NCBI GenBank assembly: GCA_016838825.1
Contig: JAEHKU010000007.1
Coordinates: 1 to 38,361, forward strand
Source: Nitrosopumilales archaeon
GTDB lineage: Archaea; Thermoproteota; Nitrososphaeria; Nitrososphaerales; Nitrosopumilaceae
Length of the DNA: 38,361 nucleotides
Direction: 5' to 3'
Shown: positions 14,605 through 22,858 of the stretch, one piece after another
Position numbering within the stretch: position 1 is the first letter of the stretch
How the letters are laid out: each line of letters opens with the position of its first letter
The notes under the pieces: model-generated
Told to the model about the DNA's origin: nothing
Databases searched by the model: none
What the model saw: the letters and a program-made list of their open reading frames with translations, nothing else
Translations under genes and position numbers: made by a program

Positions 14605-15234
14605 TTGGACTTGCAGTTACTAATCAGAGGCATAGAGGGAGTTACCCAAGGAGAAATTTCTGCAAAGGATTTTAGTATTGTCACTAAAACAGATGAAGAA
14701 ACTGCGAAAAATATTCTTAACAATTTCGTAGAAAATGGAATTGGTTTTTTTGAGAATGGTCTTACGTATTTTAAAGACGGTGACAAACTCAAGTCAGCAC
14801 TTTTCGCTATTAATAATGGTGCATTATTCGAAGATGCCTCTGCACTAATTAACTGGAAGGAATTCGAGGCATTAGTTTTGGAGATTTTATATGCTTTAGG
14901 TTTTCAATGTACAAAAAATATGATTCTTACAAAACCAAGAATGGAGATAGACGTCATAGGGAAAAAACTAGGAGTAACAGTGTTAATTGATTGCAAACAC
15001 TGGCAAAGGTTAAACAATTCACTGTTACAAAAAGTAGTAAAAAAGCAGATCGAGCGAACAAAATTTTACCTAAAAAAAGTAAAATCCAACGTAGCAATTC
15101 CAGTAATCGTAACGTTACATGATGAAAGAGTGAATTTTATAGATAATGTTCCAATTGTACCAATCTCACAACTTCATTCTTTTCTTGAGGATTTTTACGG
15201 AAATATGGATAAGTTGAATGCCATTAAAACATAG
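14605..15234 (+). CDS. Mrr-like restriction endonuclease-fold protein
   Basis: A 209-residue protein with a C-terminal PD-(D/E)xK nuclease domain of the Mrr type. INWKEFEALVLEILYALGF (residues 82-100) supplies the family's first helix with E88. EIDVIGK gives D116, and VLIDCKHW gives D129 and K131, the nuclease active-site lysine. The N-terminal ~80 residues are helical (SAKDFSIVTKTDEETAKNIL) and may form a winged-helix-like substrate-recognition domain. Related proteins cut methylated or branched DNA, but no methyltransferase or ATPase partner is adjacent, so restriction is not established; a repair role is equally possible. TTG start, with the TATA element 25 nt upstream. The 3' end overlaps the convergent DUF2070 gene by 11 bp. 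Confidence 0.75.
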   Translation: MDLQLLIRGIEGVTQGEISAKDFSIVTKTDEETAKNILNNFVENGIGFFENGLTYFKDGDKLKSALFAINNGALFEDASALINWKEFEALVLEILYALGFQCTKNMILTKPRMEIDVIGKKLGVTVLIDCKHWQRLNNSLLQKVVKKQIERTKFYLKKVKSNVAIPVIVTLHDERVNFIDNVPIVPISQLHSFLEDFYGNMDKLNAIKT

Positions 15235-16963
15235 TAAAAAAGAAGAAAGCTGTTGTTGCAATCAAAAATGCCTTTGTAATATTCATAGCCTTGTCTAGCG
15301 AACGTGAATATTCTTCAAACTGCTTTGAGCCCATAACTTTGACATCACTTTGGTTTTCAATTAGTTCAAAAGAGGCTGGCTCGATTTTTTTTTCAGCTTT
15401 TTTTGCTGTGTCTAGAAACCAATCTGCAATTTGTTTTGATTTAGATATACTTCCAAACGGGTGGTAACCTTGCTTATTATGTACTCTAAATGGAGAGTAG
15501 TGTGTATCTGATGTACATATTTCTAACAAATTGTATCCGCTTGATGAAAAATGATTTACCACGTCCTCTCTTACACCATTTTTCATATTGTTAGAATCAG
15601 CCCATCCAATAAAATATTTCTCACCGTTAATTTTTAAACATAGAATTCCAATACCTCCCATCCCAAGTTCAGGCACATTCAAATTCATTCCTTGTGAATT
15701 TGCGTAACCGATTTCTATTGGAAAAGTCTCTTTTGTCATTAAAGTGTCTAAATTGGATTTTGCCGCTTTAAGAAGATCATCTGAATCATTACTTGAAATT
15801 GTTTTTCCCATCGCATTATGACTATCTACAATCAAAACTTTTTCAAACCCTCTGTTCTTGGCATAATGTTCAATTTCGTTTTTAACATAAAGTGGAAGAT
15901 CTTCCATTCCATGTGGTGAAAGTGATAAAATAAGAACCACGATTTTATCAAAAAGAATTCCAACTACACGTGTTTTGTTTACTTGGACAGTTACAGGTAT
16001 TGTACATAGTCGACCTTGATGTGTAACATAACTATTAGCAAAACTTTGAATGTAAATTTCTACTTGTGCTTTGGATGGAAGATTAAGAGAGTGATCAGAA
16101 ACACTATGGAGTATCATAGCTGACGAATTCAAATTTTTATAAATTAGGTAGGTAATGTTACTTCCGCCAATGGGATGAAATGGACCTGGATGAATATCTG
16201 GTAGAACAAATCTAAAATCATTATTTTTTGTGTATAGTCTAATTTGAGATGTTGAGACTTTGGATGGATGTGAACGTTCATCCATCAATAATTCCATTTC
16301 AGTTGGTTGGTTCTGAGAGAGAGCAGAAATGTACGCTTGTAAAAATTTGTGGGTGCTTAAAAGTTTGGGTTTTCCAACTCTATCTGTTATAAAAGACCAA
16401 GCTGTTCCAAGTACTAAAAAGACTGCACCGTAACTTAGTGCCTGCCAATTTGTAAGCATCGATTCCCAATTAGCTACTGGTACTAACGCCAAGAACATCA
16501 AAAATGGTTGTATAAAACACACAACCCAAGCCATCATGATTCGAGTTCCTAACACAGATGTAAAAATTCCTATTCTAAAACTTGCAAATAGAAACATGCC
16601 TACTGTAATGTACATAGGCAATTGTTCTGTATTAGAAAACAACGAAGTAGATACTAATCCTGCTAGAAGCGTTAACAACCATAAAATGTTTCCAAATAGT
16701 GATGCGTGTATTGACTTGGAATATTCTTTTTTCTTTGTAAAAAGTGAATCAAGGTATTGGGTGGCTAACAGTATGACTATCACTGGTACCAATACAACAA
16801 AAAATTGATCATCATTTTTTAAATAACCAAACACAGTAGTTGCTACTATAGCAGAAACTACAACAACTGAAATTATTAGAGACTGATAATGTACAAAAGG
16901 ATTGAACAGTGTTAGCTTATAGCGTTTCGCAATACTAGTAACATTGTCTGAAGATTCTTTCAT
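15224..16963 (-). CDS. DUF2070 family membrane protein
   Basis: A conserved archaeal membrane protein. I choose ATG 16963 (579 aa, MKESSDNVTS) because its ATG overlaps the Sec61 beta stop as ATGA; the longer frame from 16990 would run through the end of Sec61 beta. The first ~200 residues hold about six to seven transmembrane helices. The large soluble C-terminal part has conserved His/Asp motifs (HPGPFHPIGGSN, HSVSDHSLN, DSHNAMG, TSDTHYSPF) that could form a metal site. A last transmembrane segment lies at the C-terminus. The activity is unknown. The overlap with Sec61 beta suggests co-translation and perhaps a role linked to protein export, which is inference. Confidence 0.85.
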   Translation of the reverse strand: MKESSDNVTSIAKRYKLTLFNPFVHYQSLIISVVVVSAIVATTVFGYLKNDDQFFVVLVPVIVILLATQYLDSLFTKKKEYSKSIHASLFGNILWLLTLLAGLVSTSLFSNTEQLPMYITVGMFLFASFRIGIFTSVLGTRIMMAWVVCFIQPFLMFLALVPVANWESMLTNWQALSYGAVFLVLGTAWSFITDRVGKPKLLSTHKFLQAYISALSQNQPTEMELLMDERSHPSKVSTSQIRLYTKNNDFRFVLPDIHPGPFHPIGGSNITYLIYKNLNSSAMILHSVSDHSLNLPSKAQVEIYIQSFANSYVTHQGRLCTIPVTVQVNKTRVVGILFDKIVVLILSLSPHGMEDLPLYVKNEIEHYAKNRGFEKVLIVDSHNAMGKTISSNDSDDLLKAAKSNLDTLMTKETFPIEIGYANSQGMNLNVPELGMGGIGILCLKINGEKYFIGWADSNNMKNGVREDVVNHFSSSGYNLLEICTSDTHYSPFRVHNKQGYHPFGSISKSKQIADWFLDTAKKAEKKIEPASFELIENQSDVKVMGSKQFEEYSRSLDKAMNITKAFLIATTAFFFFTMF

Positions 16964-17124
16964 GGTGCTAAGAATATATCCATAAGCCAAGAGACTACAA
17001 TTAGCCCAGTTGGTATACTGACGATAATTTTTGGGTCTATACGATATCCTTTGGTTTCGTCTTCAAAGAATCTTAATAGTCCCGCGCTTGATGCAGGTAG
17101 TGGTGCGCCCTTTTTGCTACTCAT
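16960..17124 (-). CDS. Preprotein translocase subunit Sec61 beta
   Basis: A 54-residue tail-anchored subunit of the SecYE-beta protein-conducting channel in the cytoplasmic membrane. The sequence starts MSSKKGAPLPASSAG, followed by LLRFFEDE and a conserved Asp-Pro motif (IDPKIIV). One transmembrane helix runs from about residue 33 to 52. This pattern (basic, disordered head; FFEDE; DP; helix) is characteristic of archaeal Sec61 beta. The start is ATG 17124 and the stop is TGA 16960-16962, overlapping the ATG of DUF2070. A TATA-like AGTTTTTATC at 17151-17160 lies ~30 nt upstream. It is short and easily missed by automated gene calls. Confidence 0.9.
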   Translation of the reverse strand: MSSKKGAPLPASSAGLLRFFEDETKGYRIDPKIIVSIPTGLIVVSWLMDIFLAP

Positions 17125-17166
17125 GACGTTTTTTTCATCGCTTCTAAAAGGATAAAAACTTTTGTG

Positions 17167-17517
17167 TTATTTCTTTTTCATCTTGTCTATAATCTCAATA
17201 AGTGAGTTTATGGATCTTAAAATCTCTTGTTGTTTTTCATGATCAGACTCACCGTAGAGATCTTCAGAGAGTAATTTCAGTTTTTTTTCTAGTATTTCAA
17301 GCGATGATTTAGAGGAATTACTTGATGAATTAGTTGCAACATCTAATTCAGATCTTTTTTCTGGTTCTCGACCACAGTTTACACAAAATGCAAGACCATC
17401 TTTCATAACACGAACGCCTTTACAATAGGGACAAGGGTTCTCAGAAAGAGTAGCTCCTTTTAGTAGCATTTCAACAGCTTTTTTTGTCAGATTCTTTGTC
17501 ACGAAATTTATTTTCAA
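17167..17517 (-). CDS. Zinc-ribbon protein of the SSSCA1 (Sjogren autoantigen p27) / UPF0148 family
   Basis: A 116-residue protein. The N-terminal region has the family hallmark MLLKGATLSENPCPYC, and a four-Cys zinc ribbon follows (CPYC at ~33-36, CVNC at ~50-53). A Ser/Asn-rich linker leads to a C-terminal coiled-coil (SLEILEKKLKLLSEDL to the Lys-rich end). The human homologue was described as a centromere-associated autoantigen; the archaeal role is unknown. The start is TTG at 17517. It lies upstream of sec61 beta on the same strand, 42 bp away, and is divergent from the aIF1 gene. Confidence 0.85.
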   Translation of the reverse strand: MKINFVTKNLTKKAVEMLLKGATLSENPCPYCKGVRVMKDGLAFCVNCGREPEKRSELDVATNSSSNSSKSSLEILEKKLKLLSEDLYGESDHEKQQEILRSINSLIEIIDKMKKK

Positions 17518-17596
17518 ATCCCACTAAAAAACTTAGAAAGTTTTGAATTATGTTTTAGATTTAGGAACAAAAACAGACAAGGCTTAATAGAGGGAT

Positions 17597-17610
17597 GACA
17601 GCCTTCTGTC
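17597..17610. promoter_or_regulatory. Inverted repeat GACAG-N4-CTGTC before the aIF1 gene
   Basis: A perfect 5-bp inverted repeat with a 4-bp centre lies between a TATA-like CTTAATAG (17583-17590) and the ATG at 17615. If the message is leaderless, the repeat covers the initiation region and could be an operator. If transcription starts earlier, it could form a short hairpin next to the start codon. It is short enough to be chance. Confidence 0.35.
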
Positions 17611-17614
17611 TTGA

Positions 17615-17923
17615 ATGGCAGTTATCTGCAACACATGCGGACTCCCTGAAGATTTATGCGCCTGCGGCGAACTTGATAAAGATAATCTCAAAATTGTTAT
17701 TCGAATGGAAGAGAGGCGTTTTAGGAAAAAAGGAACTATGATTGAAGGATTCGATCCTAAGATGACCGATATGAAGAGTGTTGTAAAGCAACTGAGGTCA
17801 GCTTATGCGTGTGGTGGTGCTGCCAAAGAAGGCTATATTATTTTGCAGGGTGATCATCGAGATACTATTAAAGACACGCTTGTCAAGATGGGATTTTCCG
17901 AGTCCAGTATAGAAGTACATTAG
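17615..17923 (+). CDS. Translation initiation factor aIF1 (SUI1 family)
   Basis: A 102-residue factor that binds the small ribosomal subunit and controls start-codon choice. The N-terminus has a Cys cluster (CNTCGLPEDLCACGE), a zinc-ribbon-like extension found in archaeal versions. The SUI1 core follows: IRMEERRFRKKGTMIEGF with the basic loop that touches mRNA and tRNA, then KSVVKQLRSAYACGGAAKEG, and ILQGDHRDTIKDTLVKMGF. The length is normal. It starts with ATG at 17615. The CPBP protease gene begins 7 bp after its stop and is probably in the same transcript. Accurate start selection matters in this genome, where TTG starts appear frequent. Confidence 0.93.
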   Translation: MAVICNTCGLPEDLCACGELDKDNLKIVIRMEERRFRKKGTMIEGFDPKMTDMKSVVKQLRSAYACGGAAKEGYIILQGDHRDTIKDTLVKMGFSESSIEVH

Positions 17924-17930
17924 AAAGACA

Positions 17931-18923
17931 TTGCAAAAATATGACAAGGCCCTTCAGGTTCTTGTAATTCCCTATTCTGCGTTAGTTTCAATAATTTTTG
18001 GTATGATGATTATTTCATTTCCTCTTGGTGCATATATCGTTTTTAATTCGGATGTTGGTCAAGAAATCAATTTTGAATATCCACTAGACGATTTTCACAT
18101 ATTTCTTGGGGGTATAAGCTATGAATTTCCAATACCATTTGAACTAGGTGACGTTTTTATCATTTTATGGTGCGCATATTTGGTCTTGTTTGCCATGTGC
18201 ACTATTGGCCCAAAGAAGAATTTCATAAAGTCTCTTTTTTCATTAATGAGTCATAGCAAAGCCGACGAAAAACATAATTCCATGGTAACTATGATAACAT
18301 GGTTTTCGATTCTTGTAATAGTATCTATTGCCGTTGAATTAGTTCAACAACAAGGTGGGATAGATATACAGCCACCTCAGTTTACAAATGACCTTAAACA
18401 ATTCTTTGATGTTACTCTAGCTCCTATTATTGAGGAACTTGGGTTTCGTGTAATGTTAATTGGTCTTCCATTATTTGCAATCTTTGCACGTAAAGGATCA
18501 TTCTCATTTTTCTTAAAATCTATTTGGCATCCGTCTAGAAATCTTCACGTTACAAACTACAAAATAGCTCTAACACTGATTATTGGTGTTGGAATATTCT
18601 TTGGATTTTCTCACATAATTTCTGCTGAAGCTTGGAGTATTGGAAAATTTGCACAAGCTGCAGTTAGTGGCTCGATAATAGGTTGGGTGTATTTTAGATA
18701 CGGACTTGCACCAGCAATTTTAGTTCATTGGGCAACAAACTTTTTCATCTTTTCCTATGCACTAATCATTTCTGACATTAGTCAGATTTCAGTTGAAAGT
18801 GCTTTTTCAAACTCATTTATGCAAGCTACTGAAATACTGCTAATTATTACGGGATTTTTGTCGATTATTATACTTGTTCTAAATTTTATGAATACAAAGA
18901 AAGAAGAAAGATTACAGTTGTAG
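17931..18923 (+). CDS. CPBP-family intramembrane metalloprotease
   Basis: A 330-residue polytopic membrane protein with about eight transmembrane segments. The CPBP (Abi/Rce1-like) signature is complete: E168, E169 and R173 in IIEELGFR, H228 in FGFSHII, and H266 in ILVHWATNF. Rce1 relatives cut prenylated C-termini in eukaryotes; prokaryotic members have varied or unknown substrates, including self-immunity to bacteriocins. The start is TTG at 17931, 7 bp after the aIF1 stop. The 3' end overlaps the convergent TFB gene by 12 bp. A substrate cannot be deduced from the sequence. Confidence 0.88.
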   Translation: MQKYDKALQVLVIPYSALVSIIFGMMIISFPLGAYIVFNSDVGQEINFEYPLDDFHIFLGGISYEFPIPFELGDVFIILWCAYLVLFAMCTIGPKKNFIKSLFSLMSHSKADEKHNSMVTMITWFSILVIVSIAVELVQQQGGIDIQPPQFTNDLKQFFDVTLAPIIEELGFRVMLIGLPLFAIFARKGSFSFFLKSIWHPSRNLHVTNYKIALTLIIGVGIFFGFSHIISAEAWSIGKFAQAAVSGSIIGWVYFRYGLAPAILVHWATNFFIFSYALIISDISQISVESAFSNSFMQATEILLIITGFLSIIILVLNFMNTKKEERLQL

Positions 18924-19823
18924 TGATACTTTGAGGCCCTTGTACCTATTTCGGATTGTTACCTCAGTTACACCTGCAGCTTCGGCTACATCTCTCTGAG
19001 TCTTGTTTTCTCCATTCATAACACATGCAACATAAAGAGCTGCAGCAGCAAGACCCATCGGATCCTTTCCCGCAGAAATCTTCTGTTCCTCTGCTTGTTT
19101 TAGAATTTTCATTGCTTTTCGTTTAGTTTTTTCTGAAAGTCCAGCCTTACTTGCTATCCTTGCCACACATTTTACAGGATCAACAACGGGCATTTTTAGT
19201 CCTAATTCACGGATTAAAAGCCTGTAACATCTAGCAATATCTTTTCTTTTTATGTTACTTGCGTTGCCAATGTCTTTTAGTGTTCGTGGAGTCTCGGTAT
19301 CACGACATGCAGCATAAAGTGCTGATGCAATTAATGCCGAAATTGATCTACCTCTAACCAGACCCTTTTCTAATGCCTTTCTGTAAATGTAAGCTGATTT
19401 TTCGATTACTGCGTCTCCAACTCCAAGCTTGTCTTTCAACCTATCAAGTTCGCTGAAGGCTTGCCTGAAGTTTCTATCAACTGGTTCATGAACTTGACTT
19501 CGACTGTCCCATGTTCTTAAACGCTCGATCGTACTCTTCATCGAAGCAGAAAGTGGTTTTCCTGTGGCATCCTTGTCAGTCGGACCGATTATTGTAGCAA
19601 GTCCCATGTCATGCATAGCAAGCGAAGTTGGAACTCCAGTCCTACTTCGACCCTCATGTTCTTCTTTTGAAAACGAACGCCATTCCGGGCCAATTTCTTG
19701 TATCTTATCTGTCATTACAAAGCCACAATCTCCGCAAAACGTCTCCCCGGTATTATTATCAGTTACCACTTTACCTTTACCACATCTTGGGCATTTTTCC
19801 TTCGTTCTAACTTCGTTTACCAT
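18912..19823 (-). CDS. tfb: Transcription initiation factor TFB (TFIIB homologue)
   Basis: A 303-residue factor that binds TBP-TATA-BRE complexes and recruits RNA polymerase. The N-terminal zinc ribbon is CPRCGKGKVV with FCGDCG. The B-finger/linker region includes GPEWRSFSKEEHEGRSRTG, and two cyclin repeats follow (residues ~110-205 and ~210-303), the second ending in AEAAGVTEVTIRNRYKGL, the helix-turn-helix that reads the BRE. All parts are intact and the length is normal. Archaeal genomes often carry several tfb copies; this window shows one. The promoter has a clear TATA box at 19858-19867 and a GGAG sequence upstream of the ATG, consistent with a short leader. Confidence 0.96.
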   Translation of the reverse strand: MVNEVRTKEKCPRCGKGKVVTDNNTGETFCGDCGFVMTDKIQEIGPEWRSFSKEEHEGRSRTGVPTSLAMHDMGLATIIGPTDKDATGKPLSASMKSTIERLRTWDSRSQVHEPVDRNFRQAFSELDRLKDKLGVGDAVIEKSAYIYRKALEKGLVRGRSISALIASALYAACRDTETPRTLKDIGNASNIKRKDIARCYRLLIRELGLKMPVVDPVKCVARIASKAGLSEKTKRKAMKILKQAEEQKISAGKDPMGLAAAALYVACVMNGENKTQRDVAEAAGVTEVTIRNRYKGLKVSLQL

Positions 19824-19857
19824 CTTTAATCACAAATTTCTCCAAAAATCCTTTCTA

Positions 19858-19867
19858 GTATTTATGC
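19858..19867 (-). promoter_or_regulatory. TATA box of tfb
   Basis: GCATAAATAC on the minus strand, centred about 40 nt upstream of the tfb ATG. This predicts a 5' leader of roughly 10-15 nt, long enough to hold the purine-rich GGAG before the start. The same ten bases occur upstream of cofG at 37823-37832. Confidence 0.55.
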
Positions 19868-19910
19868 ATTCCTGTTTCGTCGCTATTATATCTTGCGTAT
19901 TACTATGAAC

Positions 19911-20552
19911 CTAGGCATTCTGTTCTAATATACCTGTAATTGCGCTAGCAAGATGTGGTTTTTCATGTTGAGATTGCATGAATCTAAGATCAGTGGGAAT
20001 GTCAATGTCTAACATTATTCTTCTTATCAAGACAAGAGACGAGCACGAAGAACACGAATATGCTGTGCTTAGATGTAGTTTATAGCTGTCTTCATCATAG
20101 TGTGTGGGCATCAAATCTAGCGGGCATCTGAACAAGGCATTTGTTCCATCAAACTTTCGTGATGGTACCACTAAAGCACAGCGAGAAGGTCTTTTAAAGT
20201 CAAGTAGAAAATGGATATCTTCTATTTGGACTAATGGTATATCCTGTGGAAAGACGACGCTTGCATCGATAGGAATATTCTGCAAATATTTATCTGCTAG
20301 AGAAACAGCCTGATTTACTCCTCGTTCATCGTGATCATAAATTTGAAGTGCTCCAACTTTTTTGGAAATTTTAAATGCCAATTCATCCCTAGAAACGATC
20401 ACAATTTTCTCAAATAAACGAGATTGTGACAGTATATTCAAAACTTCTTCCAACATAATTCCACACAAGTCTTCAGTTTTTTCTACAGGTAACTGAAGTC
20501 TTTTTTTGGCTTTAGAGAAACTCTTAACTGGAACTATTGCCGAAATTTTCAA
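19911..20552 (-). CDS. cofC: 2-phospho-L-lactate guanylyltransferase CofC
   Basis: A 213-residue nucleotidyltransferase-fold enzyme that activates 2-phospho-L-lactate (or phosphoenolpyruvate in some lineages) with GTP to form the donor used by CofD in coenzyme F420 synthesis. It opens with IVPVKSFSKAKKRL, the family P-loop-like motif. VVSRDELAF, VVFPQDIPLV (metal-binding Asp) and the GTNALF block follow, and LDIDIPTDL occurs near the C-terminus. The length is typical. The start is TTG at 20552, 6 bp after the cofD stop on the same strand, so it forms an operon with cofD. Which substrate it uses cannot be read from sequence alone. Confidence 0.92.
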   Translation of the reverse strand: MKISAIVPVKSFSKAKKRLQLPVEKTEDLCGIMLEEVLNILSQSRLFEKIVIVSRDELAFKISKKVGALQIYDHDERGVNQAVSLADKYLQNIPIDASVVFPQDIPLVQIEDIHFLLDFKRPSRCALVVPSRKFDGTNALFRCPLDLMPTHYDEDSYKLHLSTAYSCSSCSSLVLIRRIMLDIDIPTDLRFMQSQHEKPHLASAITGILEQNA

Positions 20553-20558
20553 AACAAA

Positions 20559-21482
20559 CTATGGTCTTACTTGTTTTAAGATAAACGATGCCAAATCGTT
20601 TTCAGCTTGTTTGTTTTTCATTTTTATTTTTGTCTCATATATTTTCATACCAAGACTCTGAATCCTTTTTGTTTGCAATTTATCGGAAGAGTCTATAACT
20701 AAATGTGATGCAACATCACCATACATCTTTGAAAGGCCATATGCAGAAACTTCTATTCCAGCTGCTTCCATATACTTAGCAGCAGGACCACTGATTACAT
20801 TCTTACCAATTATTGGGCTTACAGCTACAACTTTCCTTTTTGATTTTGATAATTCTTTTCTTATACCCTTAATAGAAAGAATAGGACCTATACTAGTAAG
20901 AGGGTTACCAGGTGCTATTATGACAAGTTCAGCATCATGTATTGCATTTATTGCATCAGGGTTTGCACGTGCTTTTTCGGCTCCTACATATTCAAGTCCA
21001 AGAATTTTTGGTTGACCTCTGTACTTTACCCAATATTCTTGCAAATGGAGATCGCCTTTGTCTGTGTTAAGTCTTGTCTCAACAGTATTATCCGTTACAG
21101 GAATTATTTTAGCACTTATTGCAAATTTCTCACACAACCAATTGGTTATATCACTAAGATTTTTTCCATTCTTTAGCATGTTAGTTCTAGTAAGATGCAG
21201 TGCAGCATCCCTATCTCCTATTCTAAACCAAGTATCTTCTCCAAACACTTCCATCTGTCGTAAAAAACCGAATGTATCTTTCCTAATACCCCAACCTCTT
21301 TCATAATCAAGCAAATCAGCAAGCCCGTAAAGAATTGTGTCTATATCAGGACAAACATAAAGCCCGTAAAGCCAGTAATTATCACCTACGTTCGATATTA
21401 TACGCAAATCATTTGTTTGTGAAACAAGTCCACGGACAAGTTTTACAGATCCCGTTCCCCCAGCTAATATTGTTATCATCAT
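20559..21482 (-). CDS. cofD: 2-phospho-L-lactate transferase CofD
   Basis: A 307-residue enzyme that joins the CofC product to FO, making F420-0. It begins with TILAGGTGSVKLVRGL, the nucleotide-binding loop that defines CofD. Other conserved blocks are ISNVGDNYWLYGLYVCPDIDTILYGLAD, GWGIRKDTFGF, WFRIGDRDAALHLTRT (FO binding) and LVIIAPGNPLTSIGPIL. The length is as usual. Start: either of two adjacent ATGs at 21482. It is the first gene of a cofD-cofC pair; the FO synthase subunit gene cofG appears at the right end of the window. F420 serves redox enzymes and DNA photolyase in these archaea. Confidence 0.94.
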   Translation of the reverse strand: MMITILAGGTGSVKLVRGLVSQTNDLRIISNVGDNYWLYGLYVCPDIDTILYGLADLLDYERGWGIRKDTFGFLRQMEVFGEDTWFRIGDRDAALHLTRTNMLKNGKNLSDITNWLCEKFAISAKIIPVTDNTVETRLNTDKGDLHLQEYWVKYRGQPKILGLEYVGAEKARANPDAINAIHDAELVIIAPGNPLTSIGPILSIKGIRKELSKSKRKVVAVSPIIGKNVISGPAAKYMEAAGIEVSAYGLSKMYGDVASHLVIDSSDKLQTKRIQSLGMKIYETKIKMKNKQAENDLASFILKQVRP

Positions 21483-21585
21483 TGACTCCTGAAATGTAGA
21501 TTTACAATTATGTCAGTCAAATAATTACCTTCTTCATTGATTACCAAGAATCTCAAGTCTAGTGCGGGATAAGATTTAATACGAC

Positions 21586-22848
21586 ATGGTAAACAACTTT
21601 TTAGTGTTAAAAAGAGCGGTTTTTGCATCAAGTTTAATTATTCTTCTAGTTGTTGGAACTTTTTCTCCAGTTTTGGGGGCGCAACTTAATGCTAATCTCA
21701 ATCCACAGTCTGGAGTAGCTACTGTAAATTACAAGTTTCTGCGAACTGTGTTTATAGAATACAATGATGGTGGTGAAATCGCTGATCTTTTAAGAAACAC
21801 AAGCAAATCGATAAGATTTTCAGCTGACTCTAGTACACCAGGAGTTTCTGAACTTATAGCTCAAATCAATCGGAATTTATCTGCACAGCAAAGCAGTGTA
21901 ATAGTGACTGACTTGACATTAGATTTTTCTACAACTTTAATTGGCAGAGGCTTATCAGCGGCAATAGATTACAGTGTGTTTCTTAATCCAGAAATCAGGG
22001 GATATATTGTTCGTGAACAAACTCTAGCAACACCTGCTTGGATTGACGCAAATTGGCGCGGTATGTACGTGGATGGACCAATCATAATATCGACACCAAA
22101 ATATGGTGATGTTGATATAAACAAACCAATTTCATTTATTGAAAAAGAATTACCGGGGGTTTACTCAAAAATTAAAGGCACAGAAGCTGAAGCACTTCTC
22201 TCTGAGAGTTTGATTGATGCGAGGGGTATAAAAAATCAACCACTCACTAATTGGCACTTTTTGTTTGATCCTACTGGCATTAATGTAGATGCAGCTACAT
22301 ATGGATTAGCTGAAGAGTTGAAAGGTGCTGTAATTTCTATATTTACAATGGGTGAAAGCAGTATTAGAGAAGGCATACAAACGGAAAAAGAATTCGAAGC
22401 AACATTTACTGCTGATAGATCGTATACCGTTAGATCGATAGAATCAGCAGATGCAGCAAATATTGCTCTATTAGGATTTGCTAACCCTGATAGTATTGAA
22501 GGAAACGAAATCTTTGGAGTTAGTCCCACTCCACCTGAAGGTTATGCGACTACCTCAACTGGGGAATTCCCTGTTATGATAATTTATGGAATGGCCGCTA
22601 TGGGTGGAATTGGAGCAATAGCATTTCTCATTTTTAGTGGCAAAAAATTGAAATCAGAGGAAAAACTTGGTGGACAACAACAAGGAATCGATCCAAGTAG
22701 ACTTAAGGCTCAGGCAACATCTGGTCATTACCAAACAACTAGAGGTGAAGCAGTACTTATTGACGATTCTGAAGCCTCTCAACAGGGAAGCCCAGACGTT
22801 ACTGAGCAACTAAAGAAGGATAAAGGAACCCTTCCTAAAGGATTTTAA
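21586..22848 (+). CDS. Exported, C-terminally anchored hypothetical protein
   Basis: A 420-residue protein of unknown function. Residues ~10-31 form a signal peptide with a plausible cleavage after VLGA. The ectodomain (~32-325) is alpha/beta with no Cys and no recognisable catalytic motif; it contains IFIEYNDGG-like and TLDFSTTLIGRG segments. One transmembrane helix at ~328-350 (FPVMIIYGMAAMGGIG onwards) is followed by a basic stop-transfer (GKKLK) and a ~65-residue polar cytoplasmic tail. An AT element (GATTTAATAC, 21573-21582) lies only ~10 nt before the ATG; a GTG at 21604, keeping the whole signal peptide, is a candidate leaderless start. It is divergent from cofD. Confidence 0.8.
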   Translation: MVNNFLVLKRAVFASSLIILLVVGTFSPVLGAQLNANLNPQSGVATVNYKFLRTVFIEYNDGGEIADLLRNTSKSIRFSADSSTPGVSELIAQINRNLSAQQSSVIVTDLTLDFSTTLIGRGLSAAIDYSVFLNPEIRGYIVREQTLATPAWIDANWRGMYVDGPIIISTPKYGDVDINKPISFIEKELPGVYSKIKGTEAEALLSESLIDARGIKNQPLTNWHFLFDPTGINVDAATYGLAEELKGAVISIFTMGESSIREGIQTEKEFEATFTADRSYTVRSIESADAANIALLGFANPDSIEGNEIFGVSPTPPEGYATTSTGEFPVMIIYGMAAMGGIGAIAFLIFSGKKLKSEEKLGGQQQGIDPSRLKAQATSGHYQTTRGEAVLIDDSEASQQGSPDVTEQLKKDKGTLPKGF

Positions 22849-22858
22849 ACCTAAAATA

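Noticed and set aside
15224-16990. 588-residue start for DUF2070 at 16990
   Set aside because: The first nine codons would overlap the end of Sec61 beta; ATG 16963 gives the usual 4-bp overlap and a normal N-terminus.
21586-22848. PEFG-type sorting signal as substrate of the archaeosortase-like protein
   Set aside because: GEFP before the membrane helix is superficially similar, but 65 residues follow the helix, while sorting signals sit at the extreme C-terminus.
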